A stretch of DNA of 64,000 nucleotides from Pseudomonas syringae CC1557 (GCF_000452705.1 NZ_CP007014.1:3410001-3474000); one strand, 5' to 3'. Numbered from the stretch's first letter, positions 43,522 to 52,488 are shown. The notes: a model not told the origin generated them from the sequence alone. A program made the numbers and translations.

Positions 43522-44487
43522 TTAGCGGCGCTTCATCCGGTCAATGATCACCGCCAGCAACAGGATCGTGCCGCGAATCACGTACTGATAGAACGTATCG
43601 ATGTTCTTCAGGTTCATCGCGTTCTCGATGATGGCCAGAATAAGCACTCCGGCGATAACGTGACGGATCATGCCGATACCGCCGCTCAGCGATACCCCGC
43701 CCAGTACACAGGCTGAAATCACTGTCAGTTCAAAGCCCTGACCGATCATTGGCTGACCCGAGGTCATGCGCGAGGCCAGCACTACGCCCGCCAGCGCGCC
43801 AATCAGGCCGTGTACGGCGAAGATGATGATCTTGGTGCGATCTACATGGACCCCGGCAAGCAATGCAGCTTCCTGGTTGCCGCCAATGGCCATGGTGTTG
43901 CGCCCATAGGTGGTGTAGTTGAGCAGCCAGCCGAAGAAGATGAAGCAGGCAAGGGTGATCAGGATCGGCACCGGCACGCCATACACCTGGCCATTGCCGA
44001 AGATGAAGAAGTCCTCGTTGGACACCCCGACGGCCTTGCCGTTGGAGAAAATGTAAGCCAGGCCGCGCACGATCTGCATGGTCGCCAGCGTCGCGATCAG
44101 CGCGTTGATGCGTAATTTGGCGATCACGATGCCGTTGATGAGGCCGACGACCAGCCCCAACGCCAGAGCGGCGGACACGCCCAGAAACACGCTGTCGGTG
44201 TCGCGGATCACGATACTCGCGATCACCCCGGAGCAGGCCAGCACCGAGCCTATCGACAAGTCGAAATGCCCGGACGCCAGGCAGTACAGCATGGTGCAGG
44301 CCGCGATGCCTACGGTTGAAATGGCCAGGCCCAGGCCGCGCATGTTCAGCGGCGACATGAAGTTGTCGATGAACACGGTGCAGAGCAGGAAAATTCCCAC
44401 AGCTGCAAGGAGCATCACCCAGTCATCGACAAAACGACGCAGGTTCATGCCCTGACGGGGAGCCTGCAGGCTGGATTCGGTAGACAT
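43522..44487 (-). CDS. araH: L-arabinose ABC importer permease
   Basis: This 321-aa permease of the sugar ABC importer family closely matches E. coli AraH: GLGLAIS.VGIAACTMLYCLASGHFDLSIGSVLACSGV, INALIATLATMQIVRGLAYI, YGRNTMAIGGNQEAALLAGV, GQPMIGQGFELTVISACVLGGVSLSGGIG and a final YVIRGTILLLAVIIDR. The start at 44487 (MSTESS) has GAGG five bases upstream; an earlier in-frame ATG at 44511 has no good site. It is last in araFGH and is followed by a terminator. Confidence 0.92.
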   Translation of the reverse strand: MSTESSLQAPRQGMNLRRFVDDWVMLLAAVGIFLLCTVFIDNFMSPLNMRGLGLAISTVGIAACTMLYCLASGHFDLSIGSVLACSGVIASIVIRDTDSVFLGVSAALALGLVVGLINGIVIAKLRINALIATLATMQIVRGLAYIFSNGKAVGVSNEDFFIFGNGQVYGVPVPILITLACFIFFGWLLNYTTYGRNTMAIGGNQEAALLAGVHVDRTKIIIFAVHGLIGALAGVVLASRMTSGQPMIGQGFELTVISACVLGGVSLSGGIGMIRHVIAGVLILAIIENAMNLKNIDTFYQYVIRGTILLLAVIIDRMKRR

Positions 44488-44527
44488 ACGCACCTCTTTT
44501 TTATTGTTCATGGTCAGGGACCGATTG

Positions 44528-46051
44528 TCAGCCGCGCGTGCGTGGCAGAGCCAGTTGCAGGAGTCGCGACTCGTCAGCCTCGTCGCGGTTAAGTTCGCCG
44601 GTGATAGCACCTTCGCTCATCACCAGAATGCGGTCTGAAATACCCATGACTTCCATCAGATCGCTGGACACCACAATTACCGCAATACCGTCAGCGGCGA
44701 GGTCGTGAATGATCTCGTAGATTTCAGATTTGGCACCGACGTCGATACCCCGAGTCGGCTCGTCCAGCAGCAGGACCTTCATCGGCATCGACAGCCAGCG
44801 TCCAAGAATTGCCTTCTGTTGATTACCACCGGACAGGAACATGATCTGTTGATCCGGTGACGGCGTCTTGACGTTCATCGACTTGATCTGATCGCGCGCA
44901 TTGTCGCGTTCCCAACCACGCTGAATCAGGCAGCCAAGACTCACATGCCGCGGCCGGGCACCAATGTTGATGTTCTCCGCAACGCTCGACAGCGGCACAA
45001 TGCCTTCTTTTTTGCGGTCCTCTGGGCACAGCAGAATCCCGGCCTCGATCGCATCGCGCGGCGACTTCAGGGTCAGCGGCTGGCCATCCAGTTGCAGACT
45101 GCCTGCAGTGCTGCGGGTCAGCCCCGACAACAGGCGAAACAACTCGGTACGCCCCGCGCCCACCAGCCCGAAAAAGCCCAGCACCTCACCCTTCTGCACG
45201 GCAAATGTGACCGGCTCATGCAGCCCCGGGCCCATCAGCCCGGTGACGCGCAGGCTGGGGCCTTGATGCTTGCGCGGACGGTAGTTGTAAATGTTCTGAA
45301 TGTCGCGACCGACCATGCAGGTCACCAGTCGGTCGTGGTCAAGATCGGCCATCTGCTCGAACGTATTGACGAAACGTCCGTCCTTGAAAACCGTCACCGC
45401 ATCGCAGACACGGAAGATTTCTTCCATGCGATGGGACACATAAAGAATCACTCGTCCTTCGTCACGCAGCCGCACGATGATTGCCATCAATCGGTCAATC
45501 TCGCGCGCCGACAAACTGCTCGTCGGTTCATCGAAGGCAATGACATGGGCATTGCGCGACATGGCCTTGGCGATTTCCACCAATTGCCGCTGGCCCAGCG
45601 AAAGATCGCCCAGCCGTGTATGTGGATCGATTTCGTCAGCCAGCCCCTTGAGCAACTCGGCGGCCCGACGGTACATCGCGCCACGATTGATCAAGCCGAA
45701 ACGATTGGGCATGTGCCCGAGCAGCAGGTTCTCGGCGACGGTCATTTCCGGCACCAGATGCAGCTCTTGGTGAATCACTGCCACGCCCGCTGCGATGCTG
45801 TCGGCAGTGGACTTGAACTGATGAGCCTGGTCGCCGATCTGCAGATCGCCACTGTTGGGCTGATACGATCCGCCAAGGATTTTCAGCAGTGTCGACTTGC
45901 CTGCGCCGTTCTCCCCCATCAGTGCATGAACACTGCCGGGGCGGGCTTCGAAAGTGATGTCAGACAGCGCCTTGACGCCAGGGAATACCTTGCCGATGCC
46001 ATTGAAACGCAGGGCGCCGCTTATGGGTTGAAGCTCAATAGCCTGTTGCAT
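44528..46051 (-). CDS. araG: L-arabinose ABC importer ATP-binding protein
   Basis: This 507-aa tandem ATPase has the sugar-importer layout. The first domain has Walker A MGENGAGKSTLLK near residue 46, signature LSLGQRQ and FDEPTSSLS; the second has a modified Walker A (GLVGAGRTELFR), signature LSGGNQQK and LLDEPTRGIDVGAKSEIY. It works with AraH and the binding protein AraF, encoded on either side. ATG at 46051 has GGAGG eight bases upstream. Confidence 0.93.
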   Translation of the reverse strand: MQQAIELQPISGALRFNGIGKVFPGVKALSDITFEARPGSVHALMGENGAGKSTLLKILGGSYQPNSGDLQIGDQAHQFKSTADSIAAGVAVIHQELHLVPEMTVAENLLLGHMPNRFGLINRGAMYRRAAELLKGLADEIDPHTRLGDLSLGQRQLVEIAKAMSRNAHVIAFDEPTSSLSAREIDRLMAIIVRLRDEGRVILYVSHRMEEIFRVCDAVTVFKDGRFVNTFEQMADLDHDRLVTCMVGRDIQNIYNYRPRKHQGPSLRVTGLMGPGLHEPVTFAVQKGEVLGFFGLVGAGRTELFRLLSGLTRSTAGSLQLDGQPLTLKSPRDAIEAGILLCPEDRKKEGIVPLSSVAENINIGARPRHVSLGCLIQRGWERDNARDQIKSMNVKTPSPDQQIMFLSGGNQQKAILGRWLSMPMKVLLLDEPTRGIDVGAKSEIYEIIHDLAADGIAVIVVSSDLMEVMGISDRILVMSEGAITGELNRDEADESRLLQLALPRTRG

Positions 46052-46074
46052 GAAACCAACCTCCTCGCACAGTT

Positions 46075-46098
46075 GAGGGGCCCGAGATCAGGCCCCTC
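46075..46098 (-). promoter_or_regulatory. Intercistronic hairpin between araF and araG
   Basis: A perfect 8-bp stem (GAGGGGCC / GGCCCCTC) with an 8-nt loop lies right after the araF stop. Hairpins here commonly protect the binding-protein part of the mRNA so it is made in excess. Confidence 0.55.
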
Positions 46099-46105
46099 GC
46101 TCAGC

Positions 46106-47119
46106 TCACTTCCACAGACCGATTTTGGTCAGTTCAGCCTGGAAGTTTTCACGAGTGATCAATGTCACATCATCCATAGCGGTGTACTTCGGCGGCTCCA
46201 CGCCTTTGGTGACCCAATTGAACACGTATTCGGCCGTGCGGTAGCCTTCCTTGTCGGGGCTCGGCAGCATCGAACCAAAGAAGCCGCTCTCTTTTTTCTT
46301 CAGTTCATCGATGGCATCGGTGCCATTGATCCCAATCCCTATCACGTTTTTGGCAGAGAAGCCGGCGCCCGAAGTGGCACGTACGCCGCCCAGTACGGTG
46401 TTGTCGTTCATACCGCCGATGATCAGGTTCTTGGCGGCGCTCGGCAGTTTTGGCAGAGCCGAGTTGGTAGCGTCCATGCCTCCTGGAACATCAAGTGTCT
46501 TTTGCGGAGAAAACAGAATGTGATCGGCTGGCAAGCCTGCTTTTTTCAACGCATCCACCGAGCCATCAGTACGCTTCTTGCCGGTATCGAGTTCGCTGTA
46601 GGTGTTGATGATCGCGTAGGTGTTCTTCCAATCGCCCTCATCCCACTTGCGGCTCTTCGCTTCAGTCGCCATGGCGGCGCCCTGCTTCTGGCCAACTTCG
46701 AAAGCCGCCATGCCGAGATAGGGAACATCCTCCATGGGCTTGCCTTTCGCATCGACGAAGCGGTCGTCCACAGCCATGACTTTCATGCCATTAGCCTTGG
46801 CCTTGGCAACAATCGCAGGACCGAGAGAAACGTCAGGCGGGCAGATCACGAAACCTTTAACGCCGTTGGCGGCCAGGTTGTCGATGGCGGAGAGGGTTTT
46901 TTCGCCGTCGGGAACGGCAATCTTGATGACAGTGAAGCCAAGCTCCTTCCCGGCTTTTTCGGCGAATTGCCACTCGGTCTGGAACCAGGGCTCTTCAGCC
47001 TGCTTGACCAGAAAGCCGATTTTGACTTCTTCGGCAGCCGAGGTAACGCCACTCATGCCCAGAATGGCAGTGGCAACAGCGGCACAGCACAGGGAGCGAA
47101 TCCCATGACGACTCAACAT
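46106..47119 (-). CDS. araF: L-arabinose-binding periplasmic protein
   Basis: This 337-aa periplasmic binding protein has a signal peptide (cut near TSA-AEEVK). The mature protein begins VKIGFLVKQAEEPWFQTEWQFAEKAGKELGF, very like E. coli AraF, with VKGFVICPPDVSLGPAIVAKAKANGMKVMAVDDRF and IIGGMNDNTVLGGVRA further on. It delivers L-arabinose (and related sugars) to AraGH. It is the first gene of the operon; an operator-like site lies about 80 bases upstream. Confidence 0.92.
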   Translation of the reverse strand: MLSRHGIRSLCCAAVATAILGMSGVTSAAEEVKIGFLVKQAEEPWFQTEWQFAEKAGKELGFTVIKIAVPDGEKTLSAIDNLAANGVKGFVICPPDVSLGPAIVAKAKANGMKVMAVDDRFVDAKGKPMEDVPYLGMAAFEVGQKQGAAMATEAKSRKWDEGDWKNTYAIINTYSELDTGKKRTDGSVDALKKAGLPADHILFSPQKTLDVPGGMDATNSALPKLPSAAKNLIIGGMNDNTVLGGVRATSGAGFSAKNVIGIGINGTDAIDELKKKESGFFGSMLPSPDKEGYRTAEYVFNWVTKGVEPPKYTAMDDVTLITRENFQAELTKIGLWK

Positions 47120-47196
47120 AGCTAACTCCTTATTTTTATTGAATAGCTACAACGTTCAGCAGGGTGGCGGTAGCAGACGCGCATGCATCTGCTACC

Positions 47197-47214
47197 GATC
47201 AAATAGTCATACCA
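47197..47214. promoter_or_regulatory. Sugar-regulator operator candidate upstream of araF
   Basis: GATCAAATAGTCATACCA; the same 18-mer with one change lies before galM (48436-48453). The TGGTATGACTATTTGATC strand resembles sites of GntR/FadR-type sugar regulators. Confidence 0.55.
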
Positions 47215-47306
47215 TATAATGATTGACCGCTCTGTAACCGAGTGTCACTTCTGCAATCGCCGTCGCAATACCCTGTAGCAATAAGCGCCGGCAACCCACA
47301 CTTGCA

Positions 47307-48179
47307 TCAGCCAGCGAAGCGCTGACACGCCTTCCCTTTGACGCCGACGGGCGCCGCCAATACCGCGCCGTCGAATTGACCGTGTGCATCACCTGGCGCT
47401 GCGCTGGTGACATACAGCGTCTCCAGATCGGGACCACCGAACACGCAACTGGTGGGATGGCTGACAGGCAACTCGACCACCCGGTCGACGCTGCCATCGG
47501 GCGCAAAGCGGATCAGGCAACTGCCGCCCCAGCGCGCGTTCCACACATAGCCCTCGGCATCCATGGCCGAACCGTCGGGCGAACCCCGGCTGTGCTCGGC
47601 CGCCCATATCTGGCGTGGTCCCAGCGCACCATCAGCCAGCACCGGGTATTGGTAAATGACCTCGTCGAGGGTATCGGCGCTGTACAACACGCTGCCGTCG
47701 GCATTCCAAAGCAGGGTGTTGACGATGCCCTGCCCGTCCAGAAGCCGCGCCACGCGTGCATCGGCCTCGATCCGGAACAGCCCGCCAGAGCGACGAACCA
47801 GAGGAACATCACCGCCTTCGGCGTCAATATTGTTTTGCATGCTGCCCAGCCACAGGCGCCCACTCGCATCGCAGCGGGCTTCATTGGCGCGGTTGCCAGG
47901 GGTAGGGTCTGCCACGCAAAACAACGACAATGAGGTTTTTTCGGAGGCAAGGTCGAGGCGATAAACGCCACTGGCCAAGGTCACCAGAGCATCGCCCTGG
48001 GTGGTCGGGATGAACGCGGAAACCGGTTCGGGCATCCGCCATTGGCGGTACTGCCCGGCGATCAGCCGACAGGCCAGAAAGCCGGCGATGTCGACCCAGT
48101 ACAAGGCCTGTTCCTCGGCGTCCCAGAAGGACCCCTCGGCCAGCTTGAAACGGTGCTCGGAAACGGGCAGCCAGTTCAT
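47307..48179 (-). CDS. SMP-30/gluconolactonase-family sugar lactonase (likely arabinolactonase)
   Basis: This 290-aa beta-propeller lactonase has the family metal ligands in AEGSFWDAEEQALYWVDI (Glu), NEARCDASGRLWLGSM (Asn), NTLLWNADGSVLYSADT (Asn) and GSPDGSAMDAEGYVWNARWGG (Asp). These enzymes hydrolyse sugar lactones; next to araFGH and galM the likely substrate is L-arabinono-1,4-lactone in the oxidative arabinose pathway. The arabinose dehydrogenase and dehydratases are not in the window. It starts at 48179, divergent from galM, and shares that intergenic region with operator-like sites. Confidence 0.83.
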   Translation of the reverse strand: MNWLPVSEHRFKLAEGSFWDAEEQALYWVDIAGFLACRLIAGQYRQWRMPEPVSAFIPTTQGDALVTLASGVYRLDLASEKTSLSLFCVADPTPGNRANEARCDASGRLWLGSMQNNIDAEGGDVPLVRRSGGLFRIEADARVARLLDGQGIVNTLLWNADGSVLYSADTLDEVIYQYPVLADGALGPRQIWAAEHSRGSPDGSAMDAEGYVWNARWGGSCLIRFAPDGSVDRVVELPVSHPTSCVFGGPDLETLYVTSAAPGDAHGQFDGAVLAAPVGVKGKACQRFAG

Positions 48180-48366
48180 GAAAAATGTCCTTTGTTATTG
48201 TTGTAAAGGCACTTTTTAACGTGTGTTGCGTCTGGATGTTCATGTCACAGGCTCTGCCAGCCTTCGCCGTCAGCCAACCCGCTTCTCCTGAATTCGGTCT
48301 GGCCGGCAAAAAAGTCGGCAGATCGGCTAAGGTGGCTAATCAGCCATCAGTGACGCTTGCGCTACT

Positions 48367-48380
48367 AAATAGTATTACAA
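48367..48380. promoter_or_regulatory. Degenerate copy of the sugar operator
   Basis: AAATAGTATTACAA matches AAATAGTCATACCA at 11 of 14 positions, in the same orientation and 69 bases before the full site. Confidence 0.3.
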
Positions 48381-48435
48381 TTTATTTTTCAAGCAGCATT
48401 TTATCGTCTATAAATCCATGCATCGGAAGAAATCC

Positions 48436-48453
48436 GATCAAATAGTCTTACCA
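48436..48453. promoter_or_regulatory. Sugar-regulator operator candidate upstream of galM
   Basis: GATCAAATAGTCTTACCA, 17 of 18 identical to the site upstream of araF. It lies 25 bases before the galM ATG, so a bound repressor would block transcription. Confidence 0.55.
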
Positions 48454-48478
48454 ATAACAATAAAAGTGGGTAGATCAG

Positions 48479-49627
48479 ATGAAAAAGCATGCTCTTCTCA
48501 GCACCTTTGGACTGTCTTTGATGATCAGCACCTTGACCGCACAGGCCGCAGCACTCTCCAGCGAACACAGCTCCTTTGGCCAACTGCCGGACGGCACCGC
48601 CGTCGAAAAATACACCCTGCGCAACAGCCATGGTGTGCAGGCCAGCATCATCACCTATGGCGCGACCCTGCAATCACTGCTGGTACCCGACAAGGCTGGC
48701 AAGGTGGAAGACATCGTGCTGGGCTTCGATGACGTGCAGGGCTATCAGAACAACGGTACGGTGTATTTCGGTGCGACCATCGGACGTTTCGGCAACCGCC
48801 TGGCGGGTGGCAAATTCACCCTCGATGGAAAGACCTATCAGGTCCCGCTCAACGACAAGACCAACGCTCTTCATGGTGGCGACAAGGGTTTCGACAAACG
48901 CCTGTGGAAAGCGCAGGAAACCAAGACCGGTGATTCAGTCGGCGTGAAGCTGACCTACGTGTCGCCAGACGGCGAGATGGGCTTCCCGGGAACGCTGCAG
49001 ACCGAAGTCACCTACAGCCTTAACGACAAGAACGAGCTGAAAATCGATTACCGCGCCACCACCGACAAACCGACGGTGTTGAACCTGACCAACCACAGCT
49101 ATTTCAATCTGGCGGGCGCAGGCAGCGGCGATGTTCTCAAACAGGTTGCCACCCTGCACGCTTCGCATTACACCCCGGTCAACGACAAGCTGATCCCGAC
49201 CGGCGAACTGCCCGCCGTGGCCGGCACGCCGATGGACTTCCTCAAGCCCACTGCGTTCGGCAAGCACATAAAGGATGACAACCAACAGCTCAAGTACGCC
49301 GAACCCAAGCAAGGCGGCTTTGACTTCAACTGGGTACTGGACAGTAAAGGGGATGTGAAGAAACTGGCCGCCGAGGTCAGCGACCCGCAGTCAGGCCGGA
49401 CACTGCAGCTGTTCACCACCGAGCCTGGCGTGCAGCTGTACACCGGCAACTTCCTGGATGGCAGCATCCACGGCAAGGGCGGCAAGGTCTACCCGCATTG
49501 GGGCGCGTTTACGCTGGAAACCCAGCATTACCCTGATGCACCCAACCAGCCGAAATTCCCGAGCACTCGACTGGACCCTGGCAAGGCTTACACCCAGACA
49601 ACTGTGTTCAAATTCCTCAATAACTGA
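48479..49627 (+). CDS. galM: Periplasmic aldose 1-epimerase
   Basis: This 382-aa mutarotase has a signal peptide (MKKHALLSTFGLSLMISTLTAQA-A). It has the GalM fold landmarks NSHGVQASIITYGATLQSLLVPDK, GFDDVQGYQNNGTVYFGATIGRFGNRLAGGKF, NALHGGDKGFDKRLW (active His), VLNLTNHSYFNLAG and near the end FTLETQHYPDAPNQPKFPSTRL (catalytic Glu). It interconverts anomers of arabinose or galactose in the periplasm before import. It shares an operator-like site with araFGH. Confidence 0.92.
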   Translation: MKKHALLSTFGLSLMISTLTAQAAALSSEHSSFGQLPDGTAVEKYTLRNSHGVQASIITYGATLQSLLVPDKAGKVEDIVLGFDDVQGYQNNGTVYFGATIGRFGNRLAGGKFTLDGKTYQVPLNDKTNALHGGDKGFDKRLWKAQETKTGDSVGVKLTYVSPDGEMGFPGTLQTEVTYSLNDKNELKIDYRATTDKPTVLNLTNHSYFNLAGAGSGDVLKQVATLHASHYTPVNDKLIPTGELPAVAGTPMDFLKPTAFGKHIKDDNQQLKYAEPKQGGFDFNWVLDSKGDVKKLAAEVSDPQSGRTLQLFTTEPGVQLYTGNFLDGSIHGKGGKVYPHWGAFTLETQHYPDAPNQPKFPSTRLDPGKAYTQTTVFKFLNN

Positions 49628-49637
49628 GGCGTAGAAT

Positions 49638-49668
49638 CGCGCAGCCCTTGCCCGCCAAAGGCTGCGCG
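49638..49668. terminator. Hairpin between convergent galM and metal-binding-protein genes
   Basis: A 9-bp stem (CGCGCAGCC / GGCTGCGCG) with a 13-nt loop and only a weak pyrimidine run after it. It could end both transcripts. Confidence 0.45.
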
Positions 49669-49677
49669 CCCTCCTCT

Positions 49678-50574
49678 TTACTGACTGCGTTTCATCGCTG
49701 CGGTCAGCGTATCGACGTTGTAGCGAAACATCTTCGCGTAGGTCGGCGCAGGGCCATCGGCTGGCGACAACGACTCAACGTACAGCTCGCCGCCAGGCTG
49801 GGCGCCACTGGCCTGGGCGATCTGCTTGACCAGACGCGGATCGCTGGAGTTCTCGAAGAAGTACGCGCTGACGTGCTCGGCCTTGATCTGACGGATCAGT
49901 TTCGACACATCCGCTGCTGACGCCTCGGATTCAGTGGACAGGCCCAGCGGCGACAGGAACTTCACGCCGTAGGCATCACCGAAATAACCGAATGCATCGT
50001 GGGAGGTCAGAATCTTGCGACTGGCTGCCGGGACCGAACGAATCTGATCCTTGGCGTACTGATCCAGCTGTTGCAACTCGGCTATGTAGCGGTCGCCGTT
50101 GGCCTGGTATTCGCTGGCACCTTCCGGGTCGGCTTTTTTCAGCGCGGCAATAATATTGCGTACATAAATCACCCCGTTGGCAGCGCTGTTCCAGGCATGT
50201 GGATCGACAATGCTCTTGCCGTCCTCATCCATGCTGCGGGTCTTGATGCCTTGCGAAAGCACCACAGGCTGACCTTTATAGCCTGAGGCCTTGATCAGCC
50301 GATCCATCCAGCCTTCCAGATGCAGGCCGCTGACAAAGGCCAGGTCCGCATTTTTCAGCGCCTGGGCATCGCTCGGCGTTGGCTCGTAGACGTGCGGGTC
50401 GCCATTCGGGCCAATCAGGGATTTGACGTGAACACGCTCGCCGCCAACCGTGCTGACCATGTCGGCGATGACGGTAAAGGATGCCACCGCCTCAAGCGGT
50501 TTGGCCTGGGCCAGGCTGGCGAACGCGGACAACGCCAGTGCAGCCATCGAACTCAACAGCATCAATCGTTTCAT
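49678..50574 (-). CDS. Zinc/manganese ABC importer, periplasmic binding protein
   Basis: This 298-aa cluster A-I metal-binding protein has a signal peptide (ending FASLAQA-KP). Metal ligands are seen in GDPHVYEPTPSDAQAL, VDPHAWNSAANG, SHDAFGYF and the C-terminal FENSSDPRL region. It lacks the long His-rich loop of ZnuA, so it is closer to the AztC/PsaA type. Zur-like sites at the operon head favour zinc. It is the last gene, with 11 bases between it and the permease gene. Confidence 0.87.
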   Translation of the reverse strand: MKRLMLLSSMAALALSAFASLAQAKPLEAVASFTVIADMVSTVGGERVHVKSLIGPNGDPHVYEPTPSDAQALKNADLAFVSGLHLEGWMDRLIKASGYKGQPVVLSQGIKTRSMDEDGKSIVDPHAWNSAANGVIYVRNIIAALKKADPEGASEYQANGDRYIAELQQLDQYAKDQIRSVPAASRKILTSHDAFGYFGDAYGVKFLSPLGLSTESEASAADVSKLIRQIKAEHVSAYFFENSSDPRLVKQIAQASGAQPGGELYVESLSPADGPAPTYAKMFRYNVDTLTAAMKRSQ

Positions 50575-50585
50575 GACATACCTTT

Positions 50586-51455
50586 TCAGTGAGCCAAGTG
50601 AGGTTTGGGAAACAGTCGACGCACGATGCCCGTGCGTCCGAACAGCAGGGAAAACGCGTAGAACGTACTGGCGGTCAACACGATGGCGGGACCCGAAGCG
50701 ACGCCAAGGTGATAGGAAACGATCAGGCCGATCAGACCGGACAAGGTGGCGATCAGCGTCGAAATCAACATCAGGCCGCTCAGCGAATTGCTCCAGAAAC
50801 GCGCAGCCGTCGCCGGCAGCATCATCATGCCGACCGCCATCAACGTGCCCAGCGCCTGAAAACCTGCAACCAGATTGAGCACGACCAACAGCAGGAACAG
50901 CACGTGATACAGCGATCCCCGCCCGCCCACCGCACGCAGGAAGCCTGGATCAAAGCACTCCAGCACCAGCGGACGGTAGATCACCGCAAGCAACACCAGC
51001 GTGAATGAGGCGATGCTGCCGACCATGTAAATCGATGCGTCATCGATGGCCAGAATGGTGCCAAACAGCACATGCAGCAGGTCGACACTGGAGCCGTGCA
51101 GCGACACGATCAGCACACCGGCAGCCAGCGAGGTCAGGTAAAAACTGGCGAAGCTGGCGTCTTCGCGCAGTGATGTCAGGCGGCTGACGAGCCCGGACAG
51201 CAACGCCACCGCCAGCCCGGCGATCAGCCCGCCAAAGCCCATGGCGGGCAGCGACAGACCAGCGACCATGAAGCCCACCGCGGCACCCGGCAACACCGCG
51301 TGGCTCATGGCATCGCCTACCAGGCTCATGCGCCGCAGCATCAACAACACGCCCACCGGGCCTGAGCCAATGCCCAGTGCCAGACACGCCACCAATGCGC
51401 GGCGCATGAAACCGAATTCGATAAACGGCTCGACTACAAGGCTGTAGAGCATCAT
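50586..51455 (-). CDS. Zinc/manganese ABC importer, permease
   Basis: This 289-aa ABC-3-family permease has about eight helices, with the coupling segment MSLVGDAMSHAVLPGAAVGF and EDASFASFYLTSLAAGVLIVSLHGSSVDLLHVLFG. Its ATG overlaps the ATPase stop (ATGA). It forms the membrane channel for the metal taken up by the binding protein encoded downstream. Confidence 0.9.
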   Translation of the reverse strand: MMLYSLVVEPFIEFGFMRRALVACLALGIGSGPVGVLLMLRRMSLVGDAMSHAVLPGAAVGFMVAGLSLPAMGFGGLIAGLAVALLSGLVSRLTSLREDASFASFYLTSLAAGVLIVSLHGSSVDLLHVLFGTILAIDDASIYMVGSIASFTLVLLAVIYRPLVLECFDPGFLRAVGGRGSLYHVLFLLLVVLNLVAGFQALGTLMAVGMMMLPATAARFWSNSLSGLMLISTLIATLSGLIGLIVSYHLGVASGPAIVLTASTFYAFSLLFGRTGIVRRLFPKPHLAH

Positions 51456-52201
51456 GGGCGCTCATCCTCGGCATCACACAACAGCGCGTCGGGGCTCCAG
51501 TATTCCGCCATGTTGCGCGCCTTGCGCAGGTTGGCGACGCTGAGCACGTCGGCCGTCTCGCCCCAGGCAATGGCTTCACGGGCCATCAACAAGGTCTGCG
51601 GAAAGTGCTGACGCACCTGATCGATATCGTGCAGCACAGCAATCACAGTGCGGCCCTGCCCGTGCCAGGCACGGACCAGTTCCAGCAAATCGCGAGTGGT
51701 ACGCGCGTCGATGGCGGTGAAAGGTTCGTCCAGCAGAATTACCGAAGCATCCTGTAGCAACAATCGGGCAAACAGCACGCGCTGGAACTGGCCGGACGAC
51801 AGCGAACCTACGCTGCGACTTTCGAACCCTTCAAGCCCGACGGTGTGCAACGCTTCTGCGGTGAGCCTGGCGTGATTGCGCGTCAGGCTACGAAACGGCC
51901 CGATGCTGTGCCAGGCGCCCATGGATACCGTATCGGCAACGCTTAGCGGGAAGCTGCGATCAATCTCGGCAGCCTGCGGCAGATAGCCGATGGTGCGGGT
52001 TGCCAGACGGCCTCGATCAACGCGCCCCTGTGCAGGCTTCATGGTCCCGGCAATGGCTTTGATCAGAGTTGATTTACCGGCACCGTTGGGTCCGACGATG
52101 GCCGTAAGGCTGCCCGCCTCGAATCGACCGTTGAGGTGATGCACCGCAGGGCGGCGCTCGTAGGCCACGGTAAGGTTTTCGAGGCGGATGACGGCACTCA
52201 C
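51452..52201 (-). CDS. Zinc/manganese ABC importer, ATPase
   Basis: This 249-aa ATPase starts at GTG (52201) overlapping the stop of a small upstream ORF, giving the usual N-terminus SAVIRLENLTVAYERRPAVHHL. Walker A is VGPNGAGKST, the signature SLSSGQFQRVLFARLL and Walker B VILLDEPFTAID. It powers the metal importer. A start at 52378 is in frame but would add 59 unrelated residues. The frame choice relies on the family's N-terminus. Confidence 0.9.
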   Translation of the reverse strand: MSAVIRLENLTVAYERRPAVHHLNGRFEAGSLTAIVGPNGAGKSTLIKAIAGTMKPAQGRVDRGRLATRTIGYLPQAAEIDRSFPLSVADTVSMGAWHSIGPFRSLTRNHARLTAEALHTVGLEGFESRSVGSLSSGQFQRVLFARLLLQDASVILLDEPFTAIDARTTRDLLELVRAWHGQGRTVIAVLHDIDQVRQHFPQTLLMAREAIAWGETADVLSVANLRKARNMAEYWSPDALLCDAEDERP

Positions 52202-52329
52202 GGAATAGCCACCGACCAGCCGATGGCCGCCCATAACAGCCCCAGTACCGCGAGGGAAAACAGCACTCGCTTCCAGGCCGATTGAGCCAGCACAGAAGCC
52301 GAGATCGAGGGAGATTGAGAAGATTTCAC
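52198..52329 (-). CDS. 43-aa single-pass membrane protein at the head of the metal-importer operon
   Basis: A GTG-started frame (52329) encodes a polar N-terminus (KSSQSPSISASVLAQSAWKR) then one hydrophobic helix (VLFSLAVLGLLWAAIGWSVA) and stops in a GTGA overlap with the ATPase start. The coupling and clean membrane helix suggest a real gene. Its position behind two Zur-like boxes makes it the first product of the zinc-regulated operon. No family is recognised. Confidence 0.55.
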   Translation of the reverse strand: MKSSQSPSISASVLAQSAWKRVLFSLAVLGLLWAAIGWSVAIP

Positions 52330-52352
52330 GCGCGAATAACCTGCAATTATTC

Positions 52353-52365
52353 GTTACAGTATTAC
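52353..52365. promoter_or_regulatory. Zur-like box 2 (weaker)
   Basis: GTTACAGTATTAC; the opposite strand ATGTAATACTGTAAC matches the Zur consensus ATGTTATANTATAAC with two changes. It lies 24 bases before the GTG of the small membrane ORF. Confidence 0.5.
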
Positions 52366-52383
52366 ATACGGTCGACACGTTTC

Positions 52384-52396
52384 GTTATAAAATAAC
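52384..52396. promoter_or_regulatory. Zur-like box 1
   Basis: GTTATAAAATAAC, a perfect 5-bp palindrome around AAA, flanked so that the opposite strand reads AATGTTATTTTATAACG. This is close to the AATGTTATANTATAACATT consensus for the zinc repressor Zur. Confidence 0.65.
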
Positions 52397-52488
52397 ATTT
52401 AAGAAAAATGTGTATGTTCGTTTTTATGCTTGCTGACCTTCGGTCTGATCAGGGCAGCGCTGCTTGAGTCCGCCGCAGCAACCCGATA

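Noticed and set aside
44945..47125. 726-codon open frame on the plus strand opposite araG and araF
   Set aside because: It spans two unrelated conserved genes and their gap, and its product has no coherent fold or family; antisense shadow.
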